Below are positions 10,201-19,949 of a stretch of 64,000 nucleotides of DNA, piece by piece; positions within the stretch are counted from its first letter, which is position 1, and every line of letters begins with the position of its first letter. Under the pieces are notes generated by a model. That model searched no databases and was not told the origin of the DNA. It saw only the letters and a program-made list of their open reading frames with translations. The stretch lies in contig WNNJ02001107.1 of NCBI GenBank assembly GCA_012934845.2, forward strand, positions 1 to 64,000. Reading direction: 5' to 3'. Position numbers and translations under genes: made by a program. The stretch is from Pomphorhynchus laevis. Taxonomy: Eukaryota; Acanthocephala; Palaeacanthocephala; Echinorhynchida; Pomphorhynchidae.

Positions 10201-13200
10201 TCATTGACCGTGATAGTCTCGGAAACTCTGTGTATGATGTACTCCATTCCACCGCGCTGTCCACTACACATTTGAACATGCCCAGACACTGCCTGAAGAT
10301 CCTTTCCTATTAAGCTCATAATTACCTTTCCCACAATACGGCGAACTATCTCTCCTATGCCAATAGGGCGCACGCCTGGGTTCTTATCAAGAGCCACAAG
10401 ACGACTTACTGTAAAAGCATCCAGAATAGATGGGTCAACACGTTCACTTGCTATCCGAATTGCAAAAGAAGCAATGGCGTCTGCTAGTTTTCGTGAATGA
10501 GGACCAAATGAACTGATCATTCGTCTGAAAGCAACAGCATCCACTCCAGATGGACCGGCGCAGCCGTGAGTCCTCATTGCTGCTTTGAGTATGATCTGCC
10601 CATCGATTGCAGAGAACACAACAGCGTGATGAGGCATGCAGCCTGGTAGAGGAACATTCAGGATTGATTCTTTATGGATAGGCTTTCCTGGCGGGTGTAA
10701 GTCCAATAAGATATCGTATATAGTTACTCCGTCAATCTCATCGTCAGGTTTGAGTAGAGGCAGAGACGCATATTGAGAATCTAACGTCCGAATAGCGGCA
10801 TGTGTTTTTCCAGACTGCATCAGCCTAGAGAACACTCCACTCTCATTTTGATTTGTAATACGAACACTCTTCGTCAAGCCTTGAACTACTTTCTGTTGCA
10901 GAGCAAAAGCCTCTTCAAATAAATCATGGATTTGTTTATCTGCCCACATTTGAGTACGCCTCTCTAGGGTTTTCCGAATAACTGCGGCTTTTCGGGATGG
11001 GATTCGCTGCAGTATGAGCTGACAAATAACTGTAACTTCTTTGAGCGCGATACCTTCATTTGCAGTACCCTCACCAACATCCAAGTACCTCGAATCCAAT
11101 AAGTCTATGAACCGATTGCTAGCTTGGCAAATGGGTAAAGATAGTAGATTCGGTTTCCAAAGAATTGTACTGATAAAAATAATAATAATAATTATTTGGC
11201 CGCTTCTTGAGTGGAAGCGGCCAAAACAAGCTTGATTAGCTGCTAAAGTGAGGTGATAATAGTTAAATCTTAATTATCTTGATAAAGAATGGAACATACC
11301 CGCATTTCTAGCACTGTAAAAGAACCAGTTGAATGTATAAGCGATGTATCATACAAGAAAAGTGGTTAGCACGACGAAAGAGACGAATATATATTTGCAT
11401 TTGAGAATCTTCGTATTCATTTGACGGACTTTTTGCCCAAATAGACAATTATCATTTCATTATAACTATAAAACGTGTTGTCATTATTCAGATTAAAATA
11501 TATGAATTATGAGATGCATTTTTAGGTGCAGTCCCTTTGTTTTTAGATTATAAATCCTGCAATAACATATACGTAATTAAAACATGTTTGCTTTATTAAG
11601 TATACTGAAAGCAGTCTGTAAAACCTATCAATTGTCGATATTCACGTGATATAGTAACATATTTTACTAAACAGTATGTAATGCTAAACATCAACTCCTG
11701 TAATGTATCAAATATCAACTATAGTAATCAAAATATGCGTATATGACTTCAAATATCTTAAATTCAACATTTTTAAAAAGTCTTAAGTTGAATTAAACTA
11801 TAGCGAAACATGCACATACTGTCGAAATAGTGTGTGCATATGCTTTACATATCTTCATCAGCAGTGCAATACGCACTGCCATGCACAATGTACATGCTGA
11901 ATTCTCTTTGATAATTCAGATAAAGGATAGTTCGGCTTTTCAAGCTTTAAACTGTGTTTAAGCGTGAGTTAAGGTGCCTATGGATGAGTATTGTAGTTTC
12001 GGTACTGATGAGTTTCGTAAGAGCAAAACGCGTATACCGTTGTGAAGTTTGTCGTCACATAGGATGACTGGGCATGCATAGCGACTTTGAATATTGCGAG
12101 AATAATTCGGTACTATTTCTTGGTCTGATGAGGATATATATAATGCTGCATGGTGTTTATGCCTCCTCATGAGGAAAACATAATGATTTATTAACGAGTA
12201 CACCATTGTGTGTCCCAGGGCAGGTGTAACAACAAATTATATTTTATATATTTGTACACTTTAAAGTGTCCCTGTAAAACAGCATTTCTATTAAAAGGAT
12301 TCAGTGCCTGATGCATGGTTAAACTGTAATAGTCACTGCCATGCACAGTGCTTATACTAAATTCCCTCCGATGATTCAGATTAAGGGTAGTTCTATTTTT
12401 CATGCTCTAAACACTGTTTAAGCGTTTGTTAAGGTGCCTATAGATGATTATAGAAGTCACGGTACTGATGAGCTCCGTAAGAGCGAAACGCGTATACCGT
12501 TGTGAAGTTTGTCGTCACATAGGATGACTGGGCATGCATAGCGACTTTGAATATTGCGAGAATAATTCGGTACTATTTCTTGGTCTGATGAGGATATATA
12601 TAATGCTGCCTGGTGTTTATGCTTCCTCAGGAGGAAAACAATGATTTATTAACGAGTGCACCGTTTGGTGTCCCATGGCAGGTGTAATAACAATTTATAT
12701 TTTATATATGTGTATACTTATAGGTGTCCCTCTTATAGAGCATTTCTATTAAAAGGAATTTAGCGCCTGATGCATGGTTAAACTGCCATACGCACTACCA
12801 TGCATAGAGCTTATGCTAATTCCCTATGATCATTCAGATTAAGGGTAGTTCTGTTTTTTCAGCTTTAGACATTGTTTAAGCGTGTGTTAAGGTGCCTATG
12901 GATGATTATTAAAGTCACGATACTGATGAGCTCCGTTAGAGCGAAGCGCGTCTGCCGTTGTTAAAGTTTGTCGTCACACATAGGATGACTGGACATACAT
13001 AGCGACTTTGAATATTTCGAGAATAATTCGGTTCTATTTCTTGGTCTGATGAGGATATATAGAATGCTGCCTGGTGTTTATGCCTCCTCATGAGGAAAAC
13101 TGTGATTTATTTACGAGTACAGCATTCGGTGTCCCAGGGCAGGTGTAACAACAACAAATTATATTTTACATATTTGTACACTTGAGTGTGTCTGTAAAAC

Positions 13201-13860
13201 AGCATTTCTATTAAAAGGAATTTAGTGCCTGATGCATGGTTAAACTGATTTAAACTTTTATGATTTTATAAAATTCGACAAGTTATAGAATACAAACCAC
13301 AATAGTTTATCCGATTATAAAAATAAATTGTTTTAATATCAAGTATCCTAAGTATTGTAATGCAGGTATTTAATTTACAATTATCTATATTATTATTTGC
13401 AATATATTTATATTATCTTATATGATATTTCATTTATCATATTATTAAATAATAATTAGTTTTATTTTATTAGTCCAGTGACTCTACGAGTGATGAGAAC
13501 AATCAGCAAATTACACTTATCACTAAAAAAATCGAAATCCTGATATAAGAAAATCAGGGGATAATCAGCAGAAAAGAGTATACAGAATAAAAAGGTAAAA
13601 AGGTAGAGCAATTATATAAATGTAAAATTATGGAAAAGCTAGTTTGTCAAAATAATTAAATTACTATCGTTAAAATCTCATATTTACATTATAATTTATA
13701 AACTTGATCAATGTCTAATCATGAATGACTTAAAAGTAAAATCAGAATATAACTTACTATGGAGTATCAGGTGGCCCCATTATTAAAACATCCCACTCGA
13801 AAACATTTTCATCGCTAACCAAGCCGGCCGAAAATCCATCCACCGGATTTTTCATTAATT
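7252..13860 (-). CDS. UBE2G1: Ubiquitin-conjugating enzyme E2 G1-like gene (exons 13860-13758, 7591-7494, 7430-7252)
   Basis: Three exons on the minus strand together encode most of a UBE2G1/ubc-7 type E2, which transfers ubiquitin from E1 to targets with RING-type E3 ligases. The first visible exon gives NPVDGFSAGLVSDENVFEWD and then MGPPDTP. The second gives EGGYFKARLYFSPEYPLKPP and ends at the WHPN of the HPN motif. The third carries the catalytic Cys in DGIVCISILHEPGED, the acidic insertion typical of this family, and HTVETI. Splice sites fit: GTAAGT donors at 13757, 7493 and 7251, AG acceptors before 13860, 7591 and 7430. The codon TAC (Tyr) is split across the first junction. The introns are 6166 bases and 63 bases. 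The short first exon (start codon) and the C-terminal exon with the EWRED-like motif were not found. No stop or frameshift is visible in these exons. Confidence 0.88.
7592..8280. other. Intron sequence of the UBE2G1-like gene, with a possible old ribozyme repeat
   Basis: AT-rich intron DNA. Around 7745-7870 inverted copies of GCAGT.GCATAC/CAGTATGCTCAATGCACTG occur, loosely like the start of the hammerhead repeats at 11868. A degenerate hammerhead follows at 7995-8040. No coding sequence is recognised. Confidence 0.5.
7995..8040 (+). ncRNA. Degenerate hammerhead ribozyme fossil
   Basis: Stem I is a perfect six-pair match, AACGCU (7995-8000) with AGCGUU (8035-8040). The core reads CAUGGUGA where CUGAUGA is expected. 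Stem II is UCC/GGA around a CUUAA loop, and GAAA follows at 8022-8025. The order of parts is right for a type I hammerhead, but at least two core positions are changed, so cleavage is not expected. Chance resemblance cannot be excluded. Confidence 0.35.
8419..9432 (-). CDS. LINE copy A, C-terminal zinc knuckle and restriction-like endonuclease
   Basis: The C-terminal third of the polyprotein, 337 codons. It begins SFGGMGFRDP, the usual GG.G.R motif after the thumb of this LINE group. A Cys-rich knuckle CECGDDICLTHALSC lies around residues 123-137 and is followed by the RHNEVRD motif. Next comes the PD-(D/E)xK-type nuclease core: HPDIV with FIDVCVF about 15 residues later, then the basic stretch RKRAKYQERI. 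This domain nicks target DNA to prime reverse transcription. The first codon is TTG and is not a true start: the frame continues the RT frame, displaced by one frameshift. Confidence 0.8.
   Translation of the reverse strand: MSFGGMGFRDPCVDAPYVLNASKRLCRAFDQSDNILEVDSLQTQALKDIASDNRLRSASLLVGLRERASIQTVKLLQYASIKGASSWLQTSPLKASGFNMTKFEFQDAVAARYNWSLSSLPKKCECGDDICLTHALSCKRGALPIIRHNEVRDVLASALSEICNGVGIEPALQPVTNDFVFQCSTTARGEDAHPDIVCGGLFGGRLEQTFIDVCVFNNLAPSYHLRTVDASFEYHENRKRAKYQERISEIEHSSFIPFVLAATGGFGPTAKRLMQTIAARISSKLQRSYSDMISLIRTRFSIILARSISCCMRAPRSRIGEFTRPMGNTVTGIASIG
9429..11099 (-). CDS. LINE copy A, reverse transcriptase
   Basis: 556 codons with the RT motifs in order: AGPSGVDAVAFRRM, ALDKNPGVRPIGIGE, the palm residue region SVDAKNAFNTANR, EGFTQGDPLAMAAFA, the catalytic YWYADDANF and ANKSIVMI. 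Upstream is a helical, basic N-terminal region. Both catalytic aspartates of ADD are present. The frame opens before the TTG at 11099, so the true start is upstream or lost. It ends at a TGA at 9431-9429 that arises from the frameshift into the nuclease frame. The sequence is typical of the widespread invertebrate RLE-type LINEs. Confidence 0.82.
   Translation of the reverse strand: MDSRYLDVGEGTANEGIALKEVTVICQLILQRIPSRKAAVIRKTLERRTQMWADKQIHDLFEEAFALQQKVVQGLTKSVRITNQNESGVFSRLMQSGKTHAAIRTLDSQYASLPLLKPDDEIDGVTIYDILLDLHPPGKPIHKESILNVPLPGCMPHHAVVFSAIDGQIILKAAMRTHGCAGPSGVDAVAFRRMISSFGPHSRKLADAIASFAIRIASERVDPSILDAFTVSRLVALDKNPGVRPIGIGEIVRRIVGKVIMSLIGKDLQAVSGHVQMCSGQRGGMEYIIHRVSETITVNDQYVLLSVDAKNAFNTANRKVVLANVPFICPALECILHNTYSEPSKLVCCGRSLRSQEGFTQGDPLAMAAFAVSSLAIIHRIRESVPHVSQYWYADDANFMGSLEDVTRVWDLLESFGHQHGYFVNANKSIVMIHSEQLEETEKRFEKYNVRIETRGVKLLGSPVGDAEFVKNMSGELISKWSCLIRKLANAAKHDAQSAYVAFVKACQSKWLHLCRTTQCDPGWFSEIRQLIFGQFAFDVFGHTLDETEQLICSLL
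11195..11225. other. Perfect GC-rich hairpin at the 5' end of LINE copy A
   Basis: TTTGGCCGCTTC and GAAGCGGCCAAA form a perfect 12-pair stem around a seven-base loop. It sits just outside the 5' end of LINE copy A, next to an (AAT)n run. It may be a snap-back made at integration, or an unrelated hairpin. Confidence 0.6.
11271..11485 (+). repeat. Interspersed repeat, copy 2 of 2
   Basis: Partner of the repeat at 6571-6790, in the same orientation. The two copies bracket the two small exons of the UBE2G1-like gene and LINE copy A. Confidence 0.75.
12000..12039 (+). ncRNA. Hammerhead ribozyme, copy 1 (core altered)
   Basis: Stem I CGGUA/UACCG, CUGAUGA core, stem II GUUU/GAGC with wobble pairs around CGUAA, then AAAA where GAAA is needed. 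The changed base is G12, the proposed general base, so activity should be lost or very low. Stem III is the palindrome ACGCGU, with the cleavage triplet GUA. Confidence 0.75.
12459..12500 (+). ncRNA. Hammerhead ribozyme type I, copy 2 (intact core)
   Basis: All conserved parts are present: stem I ACGGUA (12459-12464) pairs with UACCGU (12495-12500); CUGAUGA starts at 12465; stem II is GCUC/GAGC around a CGUAA loop; GAAA follows; the A of GAAA begins stem III, which is the self-complementary ACGCGU with no loop. The predicted cut follows the GUA triplet, after position 12494. Such minimal stem III hammerheads are known from newt satellites, Penelope-like elements and animal retrozymes, and act best as dimers, in which two palindromic stems III pair with each other. 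Confidence 0.88.
12917..12958 (+). ncRNA. Hammerhead ribozyme, copy 3 (core altered)
   Basis: CUGAUGA and stem II GCUC/GAGC (loop CGUUA) are intact. GAAG replaces GAAA, turning the conserved A15.1-U16.1 pair into G-U. Stem I carries one A-C mismatch. The cleavage triplet is GUC. Reduced or no activity is expected. Confidence 0.75.
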
Positions 13861-15599
13861 CTATGTTTTATGGGAAATATTTATCATAAGCCATTTATGA
13901 GAAAACTTTATAAACCTTTTAACTGTCGTTGAAGTAAAAGTGATGCACGCTCTCTTGACATCTATAATCTTTAAAATCAATTCCTTGTAAACTTGAAAAA
14001 TTATTAAAATTTAATATCTTGTAAATATTTCATTGTTTTAATTTTAACTTATAATGCACAAATACTCAAGAACCTGGATTTCAGCTGCATCGTAACTGCT
14101 GCGATCCACTCGAATGATTACGCATACTCCACATTAATATTTACGGAAAGTATATGGTTATTTAGTGCAATTCATACATGTAATTAGATTTACGGTAATG
14201 ATGGATTAAGTGGTCACAATTTAATACCGCTTTATTTATTGAACAACAAATTGTTTCCACCCGATTATCTCATTTGACACTGTAAAATTTAGTTCATAAC
14301 TAAGACTAGTAATAATCAGCATTATTTATCGGTTTGTCAGTAGCGTGGTTACGAGCAATATATAAAAATGATAATGATTTAAATCGAAATCCTAATATAA
14401 TCCAAACAACATTGTAAATAATGGAGAACAAAATAACTTTAACAACATTGTAAAAATAATGGAGAACAAAATAACTTTAATTTTGAAAGCGATGACGCTA
14501 TAGTTTTGAAAATAGAACGATAAAATATTGTCAATGATTAGGCTACCGACCATAGACGTAAAAACAATACTGATTAGCAGTAACATTGTTTTTGATATGA
14601 ACTACACAGTATTTGCCCATTTGACAATCATATTGACAAACAAAAATATCAATTGAAAACAATTTAATTTTAAGTGATTTTTAACAGCATAATTGAGTCT
14701 TTTCGGTTCGAAGCCTACAAGATTTGTAAGAAAAAAATATTTCATTTTACACTGGGTTAGAGTGTGTATTTATTTCATTAGGATTTAGAAACCTATTTTA
14801 GTATTGAAATATAATATTTTAGTTAAAGAATTGATGACTTCATAATTTTGTCATTTAAACAGTGAAAATTCATAGTTTTAATTGTATAATAAAATGCTAA
14901 CTTTGCATAGCTATAAAAAATACTAGTTTGCTAGTATACTAGTTATCGGTTATATGATTAAAGAAGTATTTTAAATTAGAATTTACGAAAATAGTTGATA
15001 CAAAAAAGGTATAATTATTTTTACAGAACTGAAATCATCGATTATGATGCTAGTAGACTATTTATGGTACTACTAAACTAATTAGTCCTGAATTCGAATC
15101 GATCATCATTAGTGTACCAGACACCCCCACATGCTGATTAGCACCAGATACACCCACAGGCTGATTAGTCGGGTCTTGCTGTATCAAGAATAGGAACAAT
15201 ATATGCGAGGATAATGTCGTGCCACATCAAGAAGTAAACTAATTGTTTCTTTATATAATCTTAATCTGGCAATAATAATCGGTTTTTAGAAAATAAAAAT
15301 TAAAAAAATCAATTTTCAGAACTAGGAAGAATTTGATGAAAAAATAATTTCTGTTAATTAACAGAAATCATAAGTTTAACTCATCAGACCAGATAAGTAA
15401 TTCTAAGTATTTTATACAATAGATAAAAGAATTGAAATTGAAAAAAATATAAAAAAATTATTTTTAAATAAAAAAATTGAAAACGTTCGATACATCGACG
15501 ACAAGAAAACAATCTTAAACGATTGTATTAATCAGATCAGATAACTGAGTCTACGTATTTTATACTGTATAAGCATTAAAGTAATATAAGTAATAATAT

Positions 15600-16115
15600 A
15601 AATAATATACTGTATTTATTATATTCAAGTTAAAATTTAAAATTTAAATTTAAAATAAAAAGTTGACTCATAAATAACAGACGTTGTATCAGAATTAGTT
15701 GTTTTATTACACTAATATACATTTAACGAAATGTTTTAAAAGAAAATAGAGACTGTAGATTTGTTTTATCGATTCTTCCGCTTCTTTATTTTGCTCAAAT
15801 GTAAATAAAAGTCAAATATATGCATAATAGCAAATTTTACATTACCATTATATTAATAATTTAATTATTTTATATTAATAATTACATTATATAATTTATT
15901 ATATGGGAATATCTGCAATGCTTTATACACTTCAGAAAACTTTTATTGGAGCATTATAAAATTAAAAATTATAAAATTAAGTTACATTTAATTTTAATTA
16001 TAAAATTATATTTTTATTATATATAGTCAAAATTTAAAATTAAAATTTAAAATAAAAAGTTAATTGTTATGAATTGACTAATAAATAACAGACGTTGCAT
16101 CAGAATAATGATTAG
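15600..16115. repeat. Direct repeat around an AT-rich core
   Basis: The block ending AATAAAAAGTTGACTCATAAATAACAGACGTTGTATCAGAAT (about 15625-15697) returns at about 16020-16108 with a small insertion before the final ACAGACGTTGCATCAGAAT. Confidence 0.6.
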
Positions 16116-17989
16116 TGGTCATCAGGATGAACTAACTTTGATGGCAAAGGAAGTGAGTGTTAAATGACGTAAAAGAGATAGAATAGATGTTTACGTGGAT
16201 AAATTGGTAAATTGATAAAAATTAAAGTAATATAACAATTTCTACTTATCATAGCGAACTAAAACTTCGTGTAGAATTGGTAGTTTTTAATCATTACTCT
16301 AAGATTATGATTGATCATTGTTTATAAAGATTATTACGTTATCGATAATTTTGTTAAATAAAAGTTAAGTTTCTAATATTAGAACAAGTTTCTCCAACCT
16401 ACGATTTCTATTGTAAGTGCACATCCTAACAATTATAAGATATTTTTTAGAAAACTTGTAAGTGCCAAACCCAAAAGGCCCTTATAAGATCCGTACACAT
16501 CGTACATTGGCAATACAAATCGCATTAGAGCCGTAGAAATCGTATGAGAGAAGAATTTGTTCAGCTAATGCGAAAATTATCGTAAAAAATCTAGTCATTA
16601 TCAATTGTCGTTAATATTTCACGTTTTGACTCATTGTGAGGATACTTAGGGAACACATTTTTAAATGATGTCTCATGTAGAGCTACCTGTGGACGACCTT
16701 CTGGTAGACTTCCGTGCAAGTGGATTGAGCAAATCTCTAACTTGAAGTATAGTACCCTTATTATTCAAAATGAGCTCTAATATGTCATTAAAGATCGAGA
16801 CGGCTGTGGTAATTTGGTTCAAGTTGTGACATATTGTAACTTTTAACTTTTGATGAATATTTTATTCTGCACGCTGCTTTAATATATAAGCTAACAGCAG
16901 ATGAATTTCAGTATTGATGAATCTCATCAGCTACTGATCCAATGCCTACGTTTCACATTTTGGCCCTTTAAATGTTGGCTGACGATCACTCGACTCGTCT
17001 GCTTTATTGACAATTAGATTAAACAAAGGACTTTCGTCTTACATTTTGAAATTTAATTAAAATCATTTCTGATTTTAAATTAAATCAGCGATGGTAGGGG
17101 AAGGTGCTACCTTCAATTTGAAAACCTACCGTTTTTCAAATGGGTAGTCTATAATATAATTTACTTTGCTTTAATTTGCTAACTTTAGTTTTGCTTGTTG
17201 TTAATCTCTCAGTAAAGCCAGCTTCAATTTTGCATCGCTTCTCATGCATTCAATAAGATAGGAAAATCACAATCAAAGACCGAATAATGGAGTTAAAAGA
17301 ATGTCTAACACAGAAAGTAAAATTTCTGTATAATGTAAATTTCTGTATATTTCTCACAATGTAAATTGTGAGAAATGCAAGTTCAATTGAAAATATGCAA
17401 TTGATTATATCTTAGTCAGAATACAAGGGCGATTTTGCGCCTTTTGTTTTTAACGTTCTTCCATAACTATAAAAAGTTACACATTAGAAATTCAAATTTG
17501 TCATTAATCTACAACTAACGATACTTTACTATAAAATTGCGTTTAGTAAAAATATAAAAACTGTTATCTACAAATATTTTATGTATTTCAATTGAATCAT
17601 TGCATTTAAATCAGGACATTTATCTTCTGATAGCTGACAATTCGTAGACTTAACAGTAAAATAGTTAAGATTACAAATCCCTGTTTGAGTACAGAAGATG
17701 AATTACAAGTTGCTTTGTGGTTTACTTACTTGCTTGCTGACTCCTTATAAGGATCTTCAAATGACGCAATGTTGATAAAATAATGTTTACTATGACAAAG
17801 TTAATAAATTCATTTAAGCATAAAACAAGAATGACTAACATCAATAATAAATTCTATGATATTATATTAATAAATATAATAAGATATTAATTTATCATAA
17901 CATTATTATAATAATTTATAATAAGATTTTTATCTCCTAATAATTTTTAAATCAAGAGATCATGAAATTAGGAAATTTGTTATCTCCTG

Positions 17990-18065
17990 ATCTGGATATA
18001 GTTATCTCCTATATCCAGATGATAGGAGTGAAAGCACTCCTATTAACGCGAGTGCTTTCTCTTAA
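17990..18065. other. Hairpin cluster
   Basis: GGATATAGTTATCTCCTATATCC is a short inverted repeat. Just after it GAAAGCACTC and GAGTGCTTTC form a 10-pair stem around CTATTAACGC. No flanking gene explains them. Confidence 0.5.
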
Positions 18066-18984
18066 AAGTTAAGATTTTAAAGATTGAAAACATTCTGGTC
18101 TAAATATAGCAGTATTTGTTGAAAATAACGAATCATAAGATAAACTGTCAATTTGAAATACATCCATAAAATTGGCTAACCGAGAATGGTAATAATACAA
18201 TTAATTGTGATGATAAGAAAACGAAATTAGATAAATTTAAAATGTAATTGGAATTACGATACAAATACCTTACAATTTTGATTAAATTAAAAGGAATAGA
18301 GCAAATAAATCACAACGAAATTTATACAAGACTGGATGCTAAATTATGATGATTCCTCACGAATTTTTATATCCTTGTCCCGGTGCTTCTATACGATTGA
18401 TGAAATGAAATCGGTATCGTTTTTGCGTTTAATATTTGATTTTTATGGAATGTAAAAAAATCAACAATGAAAATCGATTTATTAAATAAATTTCATTATT
18501 TAACATTTATCGCTTTAAAATTCGATAAAATTGATTATTAAATGATAAAATCGATTTTGACGTTCGATTTTCGCGAACAGAGTTGGTCGATATGATCAGC
18601 AAATACGATACACACCATTTGCACAAAAGGGCTAATGGCGTAATCTTAATATTTTTGTATTTATTTCTGTATCAATTTCGGGGACTGTGAAGCACTTTGA
18701 TTCCGATAGGGAAAGACTTTTAATTTAGTTAACACAGGATATCAATAACAATCGATATTTGTGTTCATTGCCTTTTGCAGATTGCGTATATAGGCTAGTA
18801 ATACCTGCTTTATCACTAGTATTCATCAAGTTGGCATTTAGTTGTATCAGAAGGTTCTACATTATAAGTAATGCAGTGTATACTAAAATATATAGGAGGT
18901 CAATCGATGACCTCTTTATAACTTGTCGTGTCACAAATATATAAATTTATATTTAGTCTGCAGAACGAAATTTTAATAAACTTA

Positions 18985-19755
18985 GAACTCATGACCCCAC
19001 TATGAGTTCTACAATGAAATATCATTATTTCACCGTACAATGAAATAATGGTATCGCGAATATTTTCTATCACCTTTCGAAATGAAAGGTTTTACTTGTT
19101 GTGGGATTTAATGAAGTTTTACTTATTTCACAATTTCGACAATCGACATTTTCTTCTGACAGAACTCATGACCTTACCTATGTGCAATGAAATAATGTAG
19201 TGAATATCTTACTTGTTATCGGCCTTAGTAAAGTTTTACTAATTAGACAATTTCGACACTCGATACTTTCTCTTGACAGAACTAATGACCCCCATAAATG
19301 TGCAATGAAATAATATTATTGTGAACATCTTGTTGTGGGCATAATAAAGTTTTAATAATTCGACAATTTCGATAATTGATGCTTTCTTCTGACAGAACTC
19401 ATGACCACAAATGTGCAATGAAAAAATGTTTTTGCGAATATCTTATTTTCTCTCGTCATCAATCGAATTTTACTAATTCGACAATTTTGACACTTTCTCT
19501 TTGCGGAACTCATTGCTCTCACCAATGTGCAATGAAATAATGTTTTGGCGAATATCTTCCTTGTTGTGGGTATTTAAGTTTTACTAATTCGACACTTTTG
19601 ACTCTCGACGCTTTTCATGACGGAAATCATAACCTTATCTATGTGCAATAAAATAATGTAGCGATATTTTACTTGTTATGGACCTTGGTGTAGCATTAAT
19701 AACTCCACAATTCAAACACTCGACATTTACTCTTGACAGAGCTCGACCCCAGAAT
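18985..19755. repeat. Tandem repeat of ~115 bp, six to seven diverged copies
   Basis: The phrase AACTCATGACC, followed by ATGTGCAATGAAATAATG, GCGAATATCTT, TTGTTGTGGG, AAGTTTTACTAATTCGACAATTTCGACA and CTCTTGACAG, recurs at about 18987, 19163, 19280, 19396, 19509, 19624 and, partly, 19740. Spacing is 113-117 bases except the first (~176). The copies differ by roughly 15-25%, so the array is old. Confidence 0.8.
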
Positions 19756-19949
19756 TCATGAGTGTCGTGTCCATAGTTTAACATGTAATCTAGCATGATA
19801 AATTACTTCAAACCCAAACTAGGCCAAATAAAAACGATTTTGATGAATTAATAAAATATTATTAAGCAAAATCGTCAAGTAAAGTAAATTTTAAACGAAT
19901 TTGCTAGATTGGTAAAATATTATTAACAAAATTGTGATCTGAAAGCAAA

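Larger units (their letters stand above)
8285..11200 (-). mobile_element. R2-like LINE with restriction-like endonuclease (copy A)
   Basis: A minus-strand element inside the long intron of the UBE2G1-like gene. It consists of an RT frame (11099-9429), a zinc-knuckle plus nuclease frame (9432-8419) and a short 3' UTR. The two frames are joined by one frameshift at about 9430; otherwise it is intact over about 890 codons. The frame is open upstream of 11099 to at least 11176, but no N-terminal zinc finger is visible, so it is probably 5'-truncated. It belongs to the group with GPSGVDA, YADDANF and an RHN motif before the nuclease. Its sequence differs clearly from copies B and C, so it is a separate lineage. 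Confidence 0.82.
11868..13246 (+). repeat. Three tandem ~460-bp repeats with hammerhead ribozymes (retrozyme-like)
   Basis: Three head-to-tail units with a period of 460 and 458 bases, measured between the CUGAUGA cores at 12005, 12465 and 12923. Each unit starts near ACTGCCATGCACA or a variant and ends GATGCATGGTTAAACTG. Copies 1 and 2 are identical over about 120 bases after the ribozyme; copy 3 is more diverged. Downstream of each ribozyme lie two conserved hairpins, GTCGTC/GATGAC and the long TGATGAGGA/TCCTCATGA stem. There is no coding sequence. Tandem units of a few hundred bases with a type I hammerhead are the known layout of animal retrozymes, whose RNA is cut to monomers and circularised. 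The array lies in the UBE2G1-like intron, antisense to the gene. Confidence 0.85.
13861..18984. other. Gene-free AT-rich stretch
   Basis: About 5 kb upstream of the visible UBE2G1-like exons with no recognisable coding sequence on either strand. The missing first exon of that gene may lie here. It holds a ~40-bp tandem duplication at 14402-14482 (AACATTGTAAA.AATGGAGAACAAAATAACTTTAA), a direct repeat around ATAAATAACAGACGTTG at about 15600-15700 and 16010-16115, and hairpins at 17990-18065. A motif like CAGATCAG..GAGTCTA.GTATTTTATA at about 15530-15560 recurs near 62995-63035 and 63160-63195. Confidence 0.6.

Noticed and set aside
12111-12182. A second CUGAUGAGG...GAGGAAAAC in each ribozyme repeat
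   Set aside because: The CUGAUGA is itself consumed in a long TGATGAGGA/TCCTCATGA stem, and no separate stem I and III flank it. It is a hairpin, not a second ribozyme.
14392-14586. 64-codon hydrophobic frame, possible membrane protein
   Set aside because: It lies in AT-rich DNA over a ~40-bp tandem duplication, and hydrophobic frames are expected by chance there.
14700-14725. GGTTCGAAGCC resembling a tRNA T-arm
   Set aside because: No matching acceptor, D or anticodon arms are nearby. No tRNA was found anywhere in the window.
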